This document shows positions 18,901-28,388 of a stretch of 64,000 nucleotides of DNA, in pieces; position 1 is the first letter of the stretch, and each line of letters opens with the position of its first letter. The notes beneath the pieces are model-generated. The model worked only from the letters and a program-made list of their open reading frames with translations, had not been told where the DNA came from and made no database searches. This DNA is from CAVOXO01 sp963700425 (GTDB taxonomy: Bacteria; Actinomycetota; Acidimicrobiia; Acidimicrobiales; Microtrichaceae). The position numbers and the translations under genes were made by a program. Location of the stretch: contig CAVOXO010000003.1 in NCBI GenBank assembly GCA_963700425.1, forward strand, positions 682,001-746,000. Direction: 5' to 3'.

Positions 18901-19673
18901 CCGGGCAGCCGACGTCGCGTCGGCTGATGGACGTGATCGATTCGATGGTCCGCACGAGCCTGTGGATCGTCGGCGGTGACGGTTGGGCCTACGACATCGG
19001 ATTCGGCGGAGTGGACCACGTTCTGGGCTCGGGGCGGAACGTGAACATCCTCGTGTTCGACACCGAGGCCTACTCGAACACCGGGGGTCAGGCGTCGAAG
19101 TCGACACCGCGCGGAGCGGTGGCGAAGTTCACATCGTCCGGGCAAGGCACGGCGAAGAAGGATCTCGGTGCGATCGCGCGTTCCTACGGCGATGTCTACG
19201 TCGCCCAGGTGGCGATCGGCGCCAACGACATCCAGACGGTGAAGGCGTTCCTCGAGGCAGATGCGTGGCCCGGTCCGAGCCTCGTCATCGCGTACTCGAC
19301 GTGCATCGCCCACGGCATCGACATGTCGACGTCGATGTCGCACCAGCGGGACGCCACCCGATCGGGCTACTGGCCGCTGTACCGGTACCGGCCCGAGCGA
19401 GGACGAGGACGCGACCCCGATGCGCCTCGACTCGAAACGGCCGTCGATTCCGGTCAAGGACTTCGTGGCGAACGGAGGCCCGGTTCGCCGTCCTGGAGCG
19501 CACTCAACCCGAGCGAGCGGAGTTGCTCGCAGGACTGCTGCAGGCCGACATCGACGAACGATGGCACTACTACGAACAGCTCGCGGGGCTGCACCGCAGC
19601 GTCCCGCACGTGAACGATCCAGCGCGACGGATCCGACGACGCCGTGGATCACGGCGACGAGGAGGTCACATGA
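15996..19673 (+). CDS. nifJ: Pyruvate:ferredoxin (flavodoxin) oxidoreductase, multiply frameshifted
   Basis: A roughly 1,200-residue NifJ-type enzyme oxidising pyruvate to acetyl-CoA and CO2 and reducing ferredoxin. In order: the pyruvate/TPP domain (MDGNEATARVAY, SIYPITPASVMGE, GGxA-like ATHALSIFGDHSD), VLDRTKEPGATGEPLYLDV, GRYGLSSKEF, the gamma domain VQAVFFGLGSDGTVGANKSS, two [4Fe-4S] clusters (DICIDCGKCAIVCPHATIR; DDCTGCGVCVEVCPAKSK), CAGCGETPYLKLLTQLFGDR and the TPP site GGDGWAYDIGFGGVDHVL with NTGGQASKSTP. Around twenty single-base insertions break it (for example near 16635, 16780, 17270, 17460, 18080, 18465, 19395). The start is GTG 15996. The stop TGA overlaps the next ATG by four bases. 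Confidence 0.85.
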
Positions 19674-20703
19674 CCATCGACCTGACCACGCCGTACCTCG
19701 GACTCGAGCTCCGTTCGCCCATCGTCGCGTCGGCGAGTCCGCTCACCGGGGATCTCGACGACGTGCCGTCGGCTCGTCGAGGCGGGCGCCGCCGCGATCG
19801 TGCTTCCGTCCCTGTTCGAGGAGGAGATCGTTCACGACGAGGTCCAGCTGCACTGGGCGATGGAAGCGGGTGCAGGGCAGTTCGCCGAGGCCCTCGACTA
19901 CTTCCCTCACGTCGGTGACGTCGCCACGGTGTCGGACCGCTACCTCGCCCGGGTCGGCGGCACCAAGGAGGCGGTCGACGTTCCGGTGATCGCCAGCCTC
20001 AACGCCACGACCCCCGGCGGCTGGACCAGATACGCCGGCCTCCTGGCCGAGGCCGGCGCGGACGCCATCGAGTTGAACCTCTACCACGTGGCGGCAGACC
20101 ACACCCGCGACGCCACCGAGGTGGAGGAACGCGGACCTCGAGCTGATCGCGGAGGTCGTCGAATCCGTGTCGGTCCCCGTCTCGGTGAAGCTCTCGCCGT
20201 ACTACTCGTCGTTCGCCAACTTCGCGTCCCGTATCGTCGACACCGGCGCAGCGGGCCTGGTTCTCTTCAACCGCTTCTACCAGCCGGACCTCGACCTCGA
20301 CGATCTCGTGCCCGTCCCTCGGATCGAGCTGTCGAGCCAGTGGGAGCTGCGCCTGCCACTCCGCTGGATCGCCATCGTGCGTCCGCTCCTCGTCGGCTCC
20401 ATGTCCCTCGCCGCCACCTCGGGAATAGAGGCCGGGACCGACGTGGCGAAGGCCCTTCTCGTCGGTGCCGACGTGGCCATGATGACCTCCGCGATGCTTC
20501 GACACGGGTGCGAGCACGTGTCTCGGGTCGAGGCCGAACTGATCGGATGGCTCGAGGACAACGAGTACGAGTCGGTGTCCCAACTGCGAGGCAGTGCGAG
20601 CTACGCGAAGAGCGATCGGCCGGAGGGTTTCGAGCGGGCCAACTACGTCGCGACGCTCCACTCCTGGTCGTCACCGCCCGACTCGTCGACAGAGCGCCCC
20701 TAG
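19670..20703 (+). CDS. Dihydroorotate-dehydrogenase-like flavoprotein paired with NifJ, two frameshifts
   Basis: About 340 residues of an FMN TIM-barrel. The N-terminus is TTPYLGLELRSPIVASASPL, followed by GAAAIVLPSLFEEEI, SLNATTPGGWTRYAGLL, GADAIELNLYHV, SVPVSVKLSPYYSSFANF, GAAGLVLFNRFYQPD and the late GADVAMMTSAMLRHG. It looks like the DHOD-like proteins that lie next to nifJ in many bacteria; the reaction of that subgroup is not settled. Extra bases fall near 19770 and 20125. The ATG overlaps the nifJ stop (ATGA), supporting one operon. The stop overlaps that of the convergent WS/DGAT gene. Confidence 0.75.
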
Positions 20704-22091
20704 CCCGCAGCGAGATCGCGAAGCTCGTCGACACATGTGGCGGCCGCGTCGGCGATCACGGCGACCTCGGGAACGCTGCTGAAGTCGCCGGTGATGCCGA
20801 AGAAGAGCCGCCCGTTGTAGGAGAGGATCGCCGTGGCGGCGCGAACGCCGTGGGTGATCGGAACGAAGGGGTGATACTCGAGCATCTCGCGACCCAGGCA
20901 GTAGAGCGGGAACTGCGGACCCGGCACGTTGGTGGTGATGGTGGTGACCTCGCGCTGCGGGTACTGCCGCATGGCCCGGATGGCGGCTCGGCTGACCGTG
21001 CCCACGATCATGGGCGGCGCGAGTTCGCCGAGGTTGACGATCGTCGCTCCGGCCTCGGCCATGTGCGACGACTTCAGGTCGGCCATCTGTCGGCACACCA
21101 GATCCAGCCGCTCGACGGGGTCGGCGACCCCCACCGGCAGCTCGTAGAGCAGTGTCGACACCCGGTTGTCAGGGGTGTTCCGGCCGTCGTCGGTCCGGGT
21201 CGAGACCGGGACCATCGATCGGAGCGTGGCTGTGTCGGGGTCCTCGCCCCTCCCGACCAACAACTGCCGATAGCCACCGGCCAGGGCGGTGAGCACGACG
21301 TCGTTCACCGTGCCGCCGAAGGCCTGTCGGATGGTGCGGACGTCGTCGAGTGCGGCCGACGAATGAGCCCATGCCCGGTGCGGACCGATGCTGCCGGCGA
21401 TCGACAGGGCCGAGTCGAAGCGAAGGTCGTGGGCGAATCGGGCGAGACCCTGAGCGGTGTCGACCGCGCTTCGGGCGGTGTCGAGGGGGTGGGTGACGGC
21501 CCGGGGGATCTGGCGAGCCGCCTCGACCGCATCGGTGGCGAGGCCCACCCAGGCGTCGAGGACCTTCGTCACGCCATCGGGTTCGGGGGCGGGTTCCCAC
21601 GGCTCGGGGTCGCCCGTCACGACGTCGGGTTCGATGTCCAACAGCGCCGTCAGCAATTGGACACCGGCGATGCCGTCGACCATGCAGTGGTGGATCTTGA
21701 ACACCAGTGCCCATCGTCCTCCCCCGAGGCCTTCGACGAGCCACGTCTCCCACAGCGGGCGTTCGCGATCCAGCGGCATGGACATCAGCCGGCCGATCAA
21801 CCGGCAGAACGATGTGTCGTCACCCGGTTCGGGCAGCGCGGTGTGACGCATGTGGTACCCGAGGTCGAAGTGGGGATCGTCCACCCACACGGGGCGGCCG
21901 AGCTCGAGGGGCACCGAACGAACCCGCTGGCGGTAGCGGGGGATCAGGTGCAGCTTGGACGCGACCAACGCCTCGAGTTCCTCGAAGGGCGGCGGCGGGT
22001 CGGCGAAGACACACGACCCGGCGATGTGCATGTGGGCCACGCCGTCCTCGAGATGCAGGAATTCTGCGTCCAGCGAGCTGAGACGGTCCAT
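20700..22091 (-). CDS. Wax ester synthase / diacylglycerol acyltransferase (WS/DGAT), second paralogue
   Basis: A 463-residue intact acyltransferase. It opens with MDRLSSLDAEFLHLED, carries the catalytic KIHHCMVDGIAG, NDVVLTALAGGYR, and the C-terminal TNVPGPQFPLYCLGREM and AILSYNGRLFFGITGD. The role is storage of wax ester or triacylglycerol at the membrane or lipid droplet. It is clearly divergent from the copy at 11601-13016, so these are not recent duplicates. It is read towards the DHOD-like gene and has its start 27 bp from the end of the CBS-domain gene, so a CBS/WS-DGAT operon is possible. Confidence 0.85.
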   Translation of the reverse strand: MDRLSSLDAEFLHLEDGVAHMHIAGSCVFADPPPPFEELEALVASKLHLIPRYRQRVRSVPLELGRPVWVDDPHFDLGYHMRHTALPEPGDDTSFCRLIGRLMSMPLDRERPLWETWLVEGLGGGRWALVFKIHHCMVDGIAGVQLLTALLDIEPDVVTGDPEPWEPAPEPDGVTKVLDAWVGLATDAVEAARQIPRAVTHPLDTARSAVDTAQGLARFAHDLRFDSALSIAGSIGPHRAWAHSSAALDDVRTIRQAFGGTVNDVVLTALAGGYRQLLVGRGEDPDTATLRSMVPVSTRTDDGRNTPDNRVSTLLYELPVGVADPVERLDLVCRQMADLKSSHMAEAGATIVNLGELAPPMIVGTVSRAAIRAMRQYPQREVTTITTNVPGPQFPLYCLGREMLEYHPFVPITHGVRAATAILSYNGRLFFGITGDFSSVPEVAVIADAAATCVDELRDLAAG

Positions 22092-22117
22092 CGGGGCCCC
22101 CTTGTGTCGGATCGGAA

Positions 22118-22540
22118 CTACTGGCGGGTGGGCTTCTTGCGGGACGGCGGCGTGGGAGCCTGCTTCATCTGAAACCGGTGGTCCTCGACCAGCCGAAGCA
22201 GGTCGTACGCACTCACCATCCCTACCACCCGGTGATCGTCCACGACGATCACATGGTGGATGTGGTGATTGCGCATGATCCTGGCGGCCACGTGCGGGCC
22301 CTCGTTCACCGGCACCGTGAGCGGGTCCTTCGACATGAACGAGCTGACCGGAGTGCTGTCGGCGTGTCGTTCGATCAGATCCGAGGCGGTCACCATGCCG
22401 ATCGGTTCGTCACCGGGACCGACGACCGGCAGCGCAGACACCCTTTTCGTGACCATGAGCGTCGCTGCGTGTCCGCATGTCTGGTGCTTGGTCACCGTCA
22501 TGACGGGGGAACGCATGATCTCCGCAACGGTAATGTTCAT
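22118..22540 (-). CDS. Two-CBS-domain protein
   Basis: A 140-residue protein made of a CBS pair: IMRSPVMTVTKHQTCGHAAT with VSALPVVGPGDEPIGMVTASDLIE, then SFMSKDPLTVPVNEG with HHIHHVIVVDDHRVVGMVSAYDLL. The tail is basic (PPSRKKPTRQ). CBS pairs bind adenosyl ligands and act as energy or redox sensors. The ATG at 22540 is followed at once by the first CBS strand NITVAEIM. It sits 27 bp upstream of the WS/DGAT gene on the same strand. Confidence 0.85.
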   Translation of the reverse strand: MNITVAEIMRSPVMTVTKHQTCGHAATLMVTKRVSALPVVGPGDEPIGMVTASDLIERHADSTPVSSFMSKDPLTVPVNEGPHVAARIMRNHHIHHVIVVDDHRVVGMVSAYDLLRLVEDHRFQMKQAPTPPSRKKPTRQ

Positions 22541-22705
22541 GTTCACCTCGGTCGGCGGTGGCGAGTGACCGAATCGTAGGGTGGGGAGGCGATTCCCAGC
22601 AGGGACCAAGGTCTCGAACCGGCGGGGCCCGAGGCTGTGTGTCGATCCTGGCGAGTCGAATACAGTGGGACGCCCAGAGCTCGATGGACGACGATCGGTG
22701 GGGGC

Positions 22706-24620
22706 GTGCGCATACTCGGCCTGAGCTGTGACTATCACGACGCTGCGGCCGCACTCGTCGTCGACGGCAAGATCATCGCCGCCGCCGAGGAGGAACGGTT
22801 CTCCCGGGTCAAGCACGATTCCTCGCTTCCCGAGCGGGCCATCGCCTCGTGCCTGGCGATCGGAGGGGTCGAGGCGGACGCCCTCGACGCGGTGGTCTTC
22901 CACGAGAAGCCGTTGGCGGTGGTGAGCCGGGTGCTCGCGGCCCGGCAGCGGCGGGGTCCCGGCGCGATCAACTCCTTCGCGAGGGACTTCCCGGTCCTTC
23001 TCAAGCGAAACGTCATGGTCGGGTACCGCACCGAGAAGGCCCTCCGTCGGATGGGCGCGAGCACACCGCCACCGCTGCGGTATTCCGAACACCACCTCAG
23101 CCATGCATCGGCGGCGTTCTATCCGTCTCCGTTCGACACCGCAGCCATCCTCACGATCGACGGCATCGGCGAATGGGAGACGGCGACGGTCGGCCAGGGA
23201 CTGCACCATCGGGTGGATCTGCTCGAGGAGCAGCGGTTTCCCAACTCGTTCGGTCTCGCCTATTCGCTCGCCACCGTGTGGTGCGGGTTCGAGGCGAACG
23301 ACGGCGAGTACAAGCTCATGGGCCTCGCTCCGTTCGGCGAACCCCGCTACATCGATGCGCTCGAAGAGGTCATCGCCCTCGACGACGACGGTTCGATGCG
23401 GGTCGACGGCGCTGCCGTCAAGTGGTGGGGCGGCAACCCCAAGAAGATGAGCCGACTGGTCGAGCTGTTCGACGGGCCGCCGCGGCGAACCCGGCGAGGC
23501 TCCCACCCAACGCGACGCCGACCTGGCGCGATCGGTCCAGGACTACGTCGAGACGGCGGTGCTGCGAATGGCCCGACACGCCCAGGAGAGGACGGGAGAG
23601 ACGATCGTTGTGTCTCGCCGGCGGCGTTGCCCTCAACTGCGTCGCCAACGGGCGACTGCTCCGCGAGGGACCCTTCGACGAGGTGTGGGTCCAGCCGGCG
23701 GCGGGTGACGCCGGCAGCGCCCTCGGCGCCGCTCTGTGGTACTGGCACGACGAACTGGGCAACGGGCGGGAGACTCCCGCCATCGGGCGACGGACCGACC
23801 GGTCTGGGCGACTCCATGTCGGGAGCGGCCCTGGGGCCGACGATTCGACTCCGGTCAGATCGCGGAGTGGCTCGACGAGCTCGGGATCGACCACGAGCTC
23901 GAGCCCGATGTCCAGAAGCGATGTGAGCGCGTCGCCGAGGAGCTGGCCGATGGAGCGATCGTCGGATGGTTCGACGGTCGCCTGGAGTTCGGACCCAGAG
24001 CACTGGGACACCGGTCGATTCTCGCCGATCCTCGATCACCGGTGGTCCAGCGTGACATCAACCTGCGGGTCAAGGGGCGCGAGTCGTTCCGGCCCTTCGC
24101 ACCGGCGGTGCTGTGGGAGTACGCCGCCGACTGGTTCGAGATCGACCGACCGTCGCCCTACATGTTGATGACCTTCCAGGTCGCGGCCGACAAGCTGGTG
24201 CCCGTCGACGACGAGCCGACCGACTTCGTCGATCGCGTCCAGGTGGTCCGCTCGCAGATTCCGGCGTGCACCCACGTCGACGGGTCGGCTCGCGTGCAGA
24301 CCGTTCACGCTGAGACGGCCCCGGTGTTCCATCGCCTGATCCACTGCTTCGAGGAGCTGACCGGGTGTCCGGTGGTGTTGAACACGTCGTTCAACCGGGC
24401 CGGGGAGCCCATCGTCTGCACCCCCGAGGACGCTCTGGAGACGGCGACCGCGGCCGGCCTCGATCTCGTGGTGATCGGCGACCACCTCATCAGGGTCGGT
24501 GTCGTGAACGCGACGGGCCGGCCGACGTCGTTGTCGTCGGCGCCGGTGACGACGATGCCTGACGCGTGGTTCGGGGCGCCTGCCGCCGATCCCGGGTCTG
24601 GGTCGTCGTCGCAGCGGTGA
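22706..24620 (+). CDS. NodU/CmcH-type carbamoyltransferase, frameshifted
   Basis: About 635 residues. The N-terminal ASKHA-type domain has RILGLSCDYHDAAAALVVDG, EEERFSRVKH, SEHHLSHASAAFYPSPFD (metal-binding His residues), TIDGIGEWETATVG and LAGGVALNCVANGRLL. The C-terminal YrdC-like domain has GRLEFGPRALGHRSILADPR, VKGRESFRPFAPAVL and NTSFNRAGEPIVCTPEDAL. Enzymes of this family transfer a carbamoyl group from carbamoyl phosphate through carbamoyl-AMP to hydroxyls of natural products or sugars. Extra bases lie near 23485, 23605, 23790 and 23845, each correctable by removing one base. No biosynthetic neighbours identify the acceptor. The start is a GTG at 22706. Confidence 0.8.
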
Positions 24621-24641
24621 AACCCCCGCCGCCGTCGCGAG

Positions 24642-26216
24642 TCAGAGCGGGGTGATCGACGGCTGGACGACGCCCGGAGTCGCGGTGAAGCGGACCTCGG
24701 CGTCGAGGTGGCACTCGCGCTCGTCGGGAGCAGCTGGTGGAAGGTGACCGACATCTCCGAGGGGTCGCCTCGACCACGCCGTATCCGTTGCGGCGGATCT
24801 CCATGTAGTCGAACGACGGGGTGGTCGCGAAGCGGCCGAGGCCCGCCGGCGAGCGACGTTCTCGGTGATGCCGCTCGGCGAGGTGATCGACCCGCCGGTG
24901 TACTCGTAGGCGACCGTCGGCGGCGGCGGGGTCGTCGAAGTCGGTGAGTGAGCGGTGCGCCGATGAAGCGTGTGCTGGTCGCCGGTCAGGAACGACACGT
25001 CGGCGACCGCCGGCGTCGTCGAGGTGCGACAGGATCAGGTCCCGCTCCCAGCCGAAGCCGTCCCAGGAGTCGGTGCCCAGGTACAGCCCCGGCGTGCGTC
25101 GGCAGGCTCGGGTCGAGCGCCCGCAGCTCGGGGGTGTCCAGGTCCTGCAGGCGGATCGGGGCGATCATCACCGGGTTGCCGATCAGCTTCCAGCGGACGC
25201 CGTCGGCCTGCGCCGCGTCGAGCGAGTCGAGCAGCCACTGGCGCTGGTCGGCGCCGAGCAGCGAGCGGCCCGCGGCCTGCAGGTCGTTCGGTCATGACGC
25301 TGAGGCCGAGCAGCCCCAGCAGCGAGGTGCCGAGGTGCTCGTCGCGGTACTGGCGGCCGTCGAGCAGGAGCAGGTCGGCCAGGTTGCCCCAGCGCAGGTT
25401 CGCGGTAGATCCGGGTGCCGTCGGTCGGCCACACCGGCATGTACTCGAACCAGGCCTGGTACGCGGCCGCGGCCCGTGCCGGCGTCGGTGGTGAAGATCG
25501 GTCCGGTCGTAGTCGTTGACGATCTCGTGGTCGTCCCAGATGGGCACCAGCGGATGCGCCGCGTGGGCGGCCTGCATGTCGGGGTCGCCGCGGTAGAGCC
25601 GGTACTTCGAGCGGTACTCGTCGAGCGTGTCGATGTCGTTGGTCGGTTCGTCGCGCACCTTGCGCAGCAGCTGGATGGCGATCGATTCGTAGATGTAGTC
25701 GCCCAGGAACAGCACGGCGTCGAGGTCCTGGGCGGCGATGTCGCGCCATGCGCCGTAGTAGCCGCTGGCGAAGGACTGACAGGAGCAGAACGCGAGCTTG
25801 AGCGACGTCGGGCTGTCGGCCGGGTCGCGGCATGGTCCGGGCCCGTCCGACCGGCGAGGTCGCGCCACCACCGGTGAAGCGGAACCAGTAGGACGTGTCG
25901 GGCTGCGAGCGAACCGACCAGCACCTTGACGCACCCGTCCGCCGCGGGGCTGACCGGCTGCGGACGCCGAGACGCACACGTGGCGAAGGACGGGTCGGTC
26001 GGCCAGCTCCCAGCCGATCGACGTGGTCGAGGGCGAGTTGGCCAGCTCGACCCGGGTCCACAGCACGGCCTCGGTCGGAGAGTGCAGCCCCGAGGCAACC
26101 CCCGACGTGAACACACCGGGCGGCACGGCCGGTGGCGAGCAGGCGGCGATCGCTCCGAGCGCGGCGGCGCCCAGCACGCCTCCACCGACCCGCAGGAAAT
26201 CCCGACGATCGATCAT
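24642..26216 (-). CDS. phoD: Alkaline phosphatase D (PhoD-type phosphodiesterase/phosphatase), multiply frameshifted
   Basis: About 520 residues exported by Tat: the N-terminus IDRRDFLRVGGG carries the twin arginine, followed by a hydrophobic run and AIAACS. The N-domain follows with GVASGLHSPTEAVLWTRVE. The catalytic domain follows with FCSCQSFASGYYGAWRDIA, FLGDYIYES, the metal-site WDDHEIVNDYD, YQAWFEYMPV, LLDGRQYRDE, WKLIGNPVMIAP and the closing DQHTL. PhoD hydrolyses phosphodiesters and monoesters outside the cell with Fe and Ca. At least eight frame changes lie between about 24730 and 25960, most equal to one extra base. The direct-repeat PHO box directly upstream supports phosphate-starvation control. 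Confidence 0.8.
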
Positions 26217-26230
26217 GGTGTTCCCCTTCG

Positions 26231-26274
26231 ATCCGCTGTACAGAAGGTAAACGATCGGCGAACCGGTGTGAAAC
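26231..26274 (-). promoter_or_regulatory. Putative PHO box upstream of phoD
   Basis: On the minus strand four 11-base units follow each other without gaps: GTTTCACACCG, GTTCGCCGATC, GTTTACCTTCT and GTACAGCGGAT. Actinobacterial PhoP binds direct repeats of 11-base units resembling GTTCACC. Units 1 to 3 fit well and unit 4 weakly. The array ends 14 bases before the phoD start and abuts its ribosome site (GAAGGGG). Seen: the repeat and its period. Inferred: PhoP control. Confidence 0.5.
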
Positions 26275-26304
26275 GGGTAGGGGACCCCCGCCCCCTCAGC
26301 AGCG

Positions 26305-27198
26305 CTACTGGTAGGAGCGGTCGGCCATGTCGCCGATGGAACGGGACCGCACGGGCTGGGGAAGGACCGGAGCGAGCGTGTGGGGGAGCTCCTCGCCCCA
26401 GTTGGTCGGTCGGCCGTGCATCTCGATGCGGGCGTCCTCGGTGTACCAGTCGACGAGGTCGCCGTCACACCGCAGGAGCCAGGTGCATCCGTCCTCCTTG
26501 GCGGAGGCGAAGTCGCCGTGACGGATGAGAGCCGGACGGAAGAAATAGGTGCCGGGCCACATGGTCCCGAAGTTGTACTCGAATCCGCCCTCGAGGCAGT
26601 AGGCCTCCTCGTAACACGGGTGGTGAGCGAGGGGATGCTCCTTCCAGTCGGGTTTCGCCTTGATCAGACGGGTGTAGAACCCGGTTTCCTCGTCGCGGTG
26701 GAGCATCTTGATGAAGAGACCCGGCACGGGGGTGCCCCCCAGGTCGAAGCGCATCGGTGAACCGATCTCCACCGGAACCCACTCCATCTCGGCGCTGTGG
26801 ACGACCGTGAGCGACTGGTCGGCGCGCACACCTTCCCGGTCGGCCTCGGCGGGCTCGAAGCCCCAGTCGCCGTACTCGCGGAAGAACAGGATCTCCGTGC
26901 CGGGGTCGACCTCGATCGCCGGCGTGAGGACTCCCGTGGGGGCCTGGAAGTATCCGCCTGCGCCGAGCACGTGGGGTCCGAGGCGCACTTCCCCGTCCAG
27001 GACGTACCACTCCGTCTCCGCGTCGTGGCATCCGGCGGGGCGGCTCCACGCGGTGTCGAAGATCACCTTGGCCGACAATGATCCGTCCTCTTCGTCGTAG
27101 GCGAGGTGCTTCTGGCGCGCCCGGCCGGTGGCGTGGACGAACTCGGCGTCGTGCCAGATCAGATCCTTCTCGTCGATGAGTTCGACATGAGGCCTCAT
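26305..27198 (-). CDS. Double-cupin-like protein of unknown function
   Basis: A 297-residue protein with two beta-barrel-like halves. The first is AETEWYVLDGEVRLGPHVLG followed by GGYFQAPTGVLTPAIEVDPG. The second is CYEEAYCLEGGFEYNFGTMW followed by PGTYFFRPALIRHGDFASAK. Each repeats the cupin rhythm (E-x-Y-x-L-x-G, then G-x-Y-x-x-P-x2-H/T). A metal site is plausible (Glu and His) but the ligands cannot be fixed by eye. It may be a dioxygenase or isomerase acting on a small organic acid. A strong AGGAGGTGG site precedes ATG 27198, which overlaps the stop of the lipoprotein gene by four bases (ATGA). Confidence 0.55.
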   Translation of the reverse strand: MRPHVELIDEKDLIWHDAEFVHATGRARQKHLAYDEEDGSLSAKVIFDTAWSRPAGCHDAETEWYVLDGEVRLGPHVLGAGGYFQAPTGVLTPAIEVDPGTEILFFREYGDWGFEPAEADREGVRADQSLTVVHSAEMEWVPVEIGSPMRFDLGGTPVPGLFIKMLHRDEETGFYTRLIKAKPDWKEHPLAHHPCYEEAYCLEGGFEYNFGTMWPGTYFFRPALIRHGDFASAKEDGCTWLLRCDGDLVDWYTEDARIEMHGRPTNWGEELPHTLAPVLPQPVRSRSIGDMADRSYQ

Positions 27199-28298
27199 GA
27201 GCCACCTCCTGGTGCGGCGGAACCGGTGAGAACGGAATAGGCGTAGACCGGGGACCACACCGTGCAGTAGTGCACTCCCCGGATCGTGTCGGGCGCCAGG
27301 GCGAACGCCGGGTCGGTCCAGCGAACGAGAAGCGCGTGGGCCCGGAGGGTGGTGCCGTCGTACTCGGCGGAGTCGGCGAGGGGGGTGGTCCACTCGACGC
27401 CGGTCTGGCGCACGACGTCGGAGCCGAGGGTCGGCAGGGTCGCGCCGGCGAGCTCGCCGGCGGTCATCGCGGCGGTGGCCAGGTCGATCGACCGTTGGTT
27501 GAGCGCCGCGCACTGGGTGTCGACGGTCGACGTCGCGACGCCCGTCGTGGCGAGGTGGTCGGCGGAACGGGTCTTGCAGCTGACGTGTCGCGAGATGGTG
27601 CGGTGGTCACCACCGCGGCTGATGTCCACGGTATCGGTCCAGGTGCGCGTGGTGAGCGGCTGGAGCGTCGACTTCGACGCCGCGAACGCGCTGCGGGGGG
27701 ACTCGTGCGTGTTGACGATCGAGGCGATCGGGACCTCGCCCGGGTCCAGGCCCGCCAGACGCTGTTGGGCATCGGCGCAGAAGTCCTCCTCCTCCGCCAG
27801 GAGCGACTCCACCACAGGGTCGGTTCCCGGGGCGAGAGCACTCGAGTGCGTGGCGAACGAGATCGACGTGGCGCCGACGGCGAGCACGCCCGAGACGTCG
27901 CCATGGTCGTCGGCGGTGAACGACGAGAGCACCCCGGTGGCTGACGTCGTGGTTCCCGCGAGCTCGACGCTGACCAGCCCCGACATGCCGATCGGGGTGG
28001 CCGAGACGTCGAGTCGAAGGAGCCCGGGAACGGCACCGATCGGCTCGACGCCGAGCGATCCGCGGGCCGAGACGACCTTGGACGACGAGTCGTATCCGAT
28101 GACGATTCCGCCTCCGTCGGACCCGGGCGATGCAGGTGCGCCCGACACCGACGCTCCGTTGGCGACGACGATGTCGACGGTGCGGGTGGTGAGCGTGCCG
28201 GCGAGCCCCGTGGCAGTGGTGGGGACCCCCGGCGCACATGCCGTCAGTGCAGTGGCGAGGATGGCCGTCGCCAGGATCCGGTGGTGTGTTCGTGCCAT
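27195..28298 (-). CDS. Secreted lipoprotein of unknown function
   Basis: A 367-residue lipoprotein: MARTHHRILATAILATALTAC gives basic, hydrophobic and lipobox regions. The mature part is Thr/Ser/Ala-rich with a beta-rich first half and a second half containing several Cys (FCADAQQRL, SCKTRS, QCAALNQ, HYCTVW). No known domain is recognised. The ATG at 28298 has GGGGGA just upstream; an in-frame ATG at 28310 is possible. It follows the operator at 28345-28361 and is coupled to the cupin gene, so it probably belongs to the IclR-controlled set and could be an envelope binding protein. Confidence 0.6.
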   Translation of the reverse strand: MARTHHRILATAILATALTACAPGVPTTATGLAGTLTTRTVDIVVANGASVSGAPASPGSDGGGIVIGYDSSSKVVSARGSLGVEPIGAVPGLLRLDVSATPIGMSGLVSVELAGTTTSATGVLSSFTADDHGDVSGVLAVGATSISFATHSSALAPGTDPVVESLLAEEEDFCADAQQRLAGLDPGEVPIASIVNTHESPRSAFAASKSTLQPLTTRTWTDTVDISRGGDHRTISRHVSCKTRSADHLATTGVATSTVDTQCAALNQRSIDLATAAMTAGELAGATLPTLGSDVVRQTGVEWTTPLADSAEYDGTTLRAHALLVRWTDPAFALAPDTIRGVHYCTVWSPVYAYSVLTGSAAPGGGS

Positions 28299-28344
28299 GA
28301 CATCCCCCATGTCGAGTTGGGTCGAGGCTATTGCGCGAAACGGT

Positions 28345-28361
28345 GTTCCGCCAGACGGAAC
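28345..28361. promoter_or_regulatory. IclR-type operator: lipoprotein/cupin operon
   Basis: Palindrome GTTCCG-CCAGA-CGGAAC with both 6-base arms perfect. It lies 47 bases upstream of the lipoprotein start at 28298 and just behind the end of the LLM oxidoreductase gene. A half-site CGAAAC ends three bases before the left arm, the same tandem spacing seen at 54065-54090. Assignment to the nearby IclR protein is inference. Confidence 0.65.
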
Positions 28362-28388
28362 GAGCCGAATCCGGAGGAGGCGGGCCTC

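Noticed and set aside
15996..19673. Programmed frameshifting or a split multi-subunit PFOR in nifJ
   Set aside because: About twenty shifts with no slippery sequence or recoding structure in common, and each repaired by deleting one base; random insertion error explains them better.
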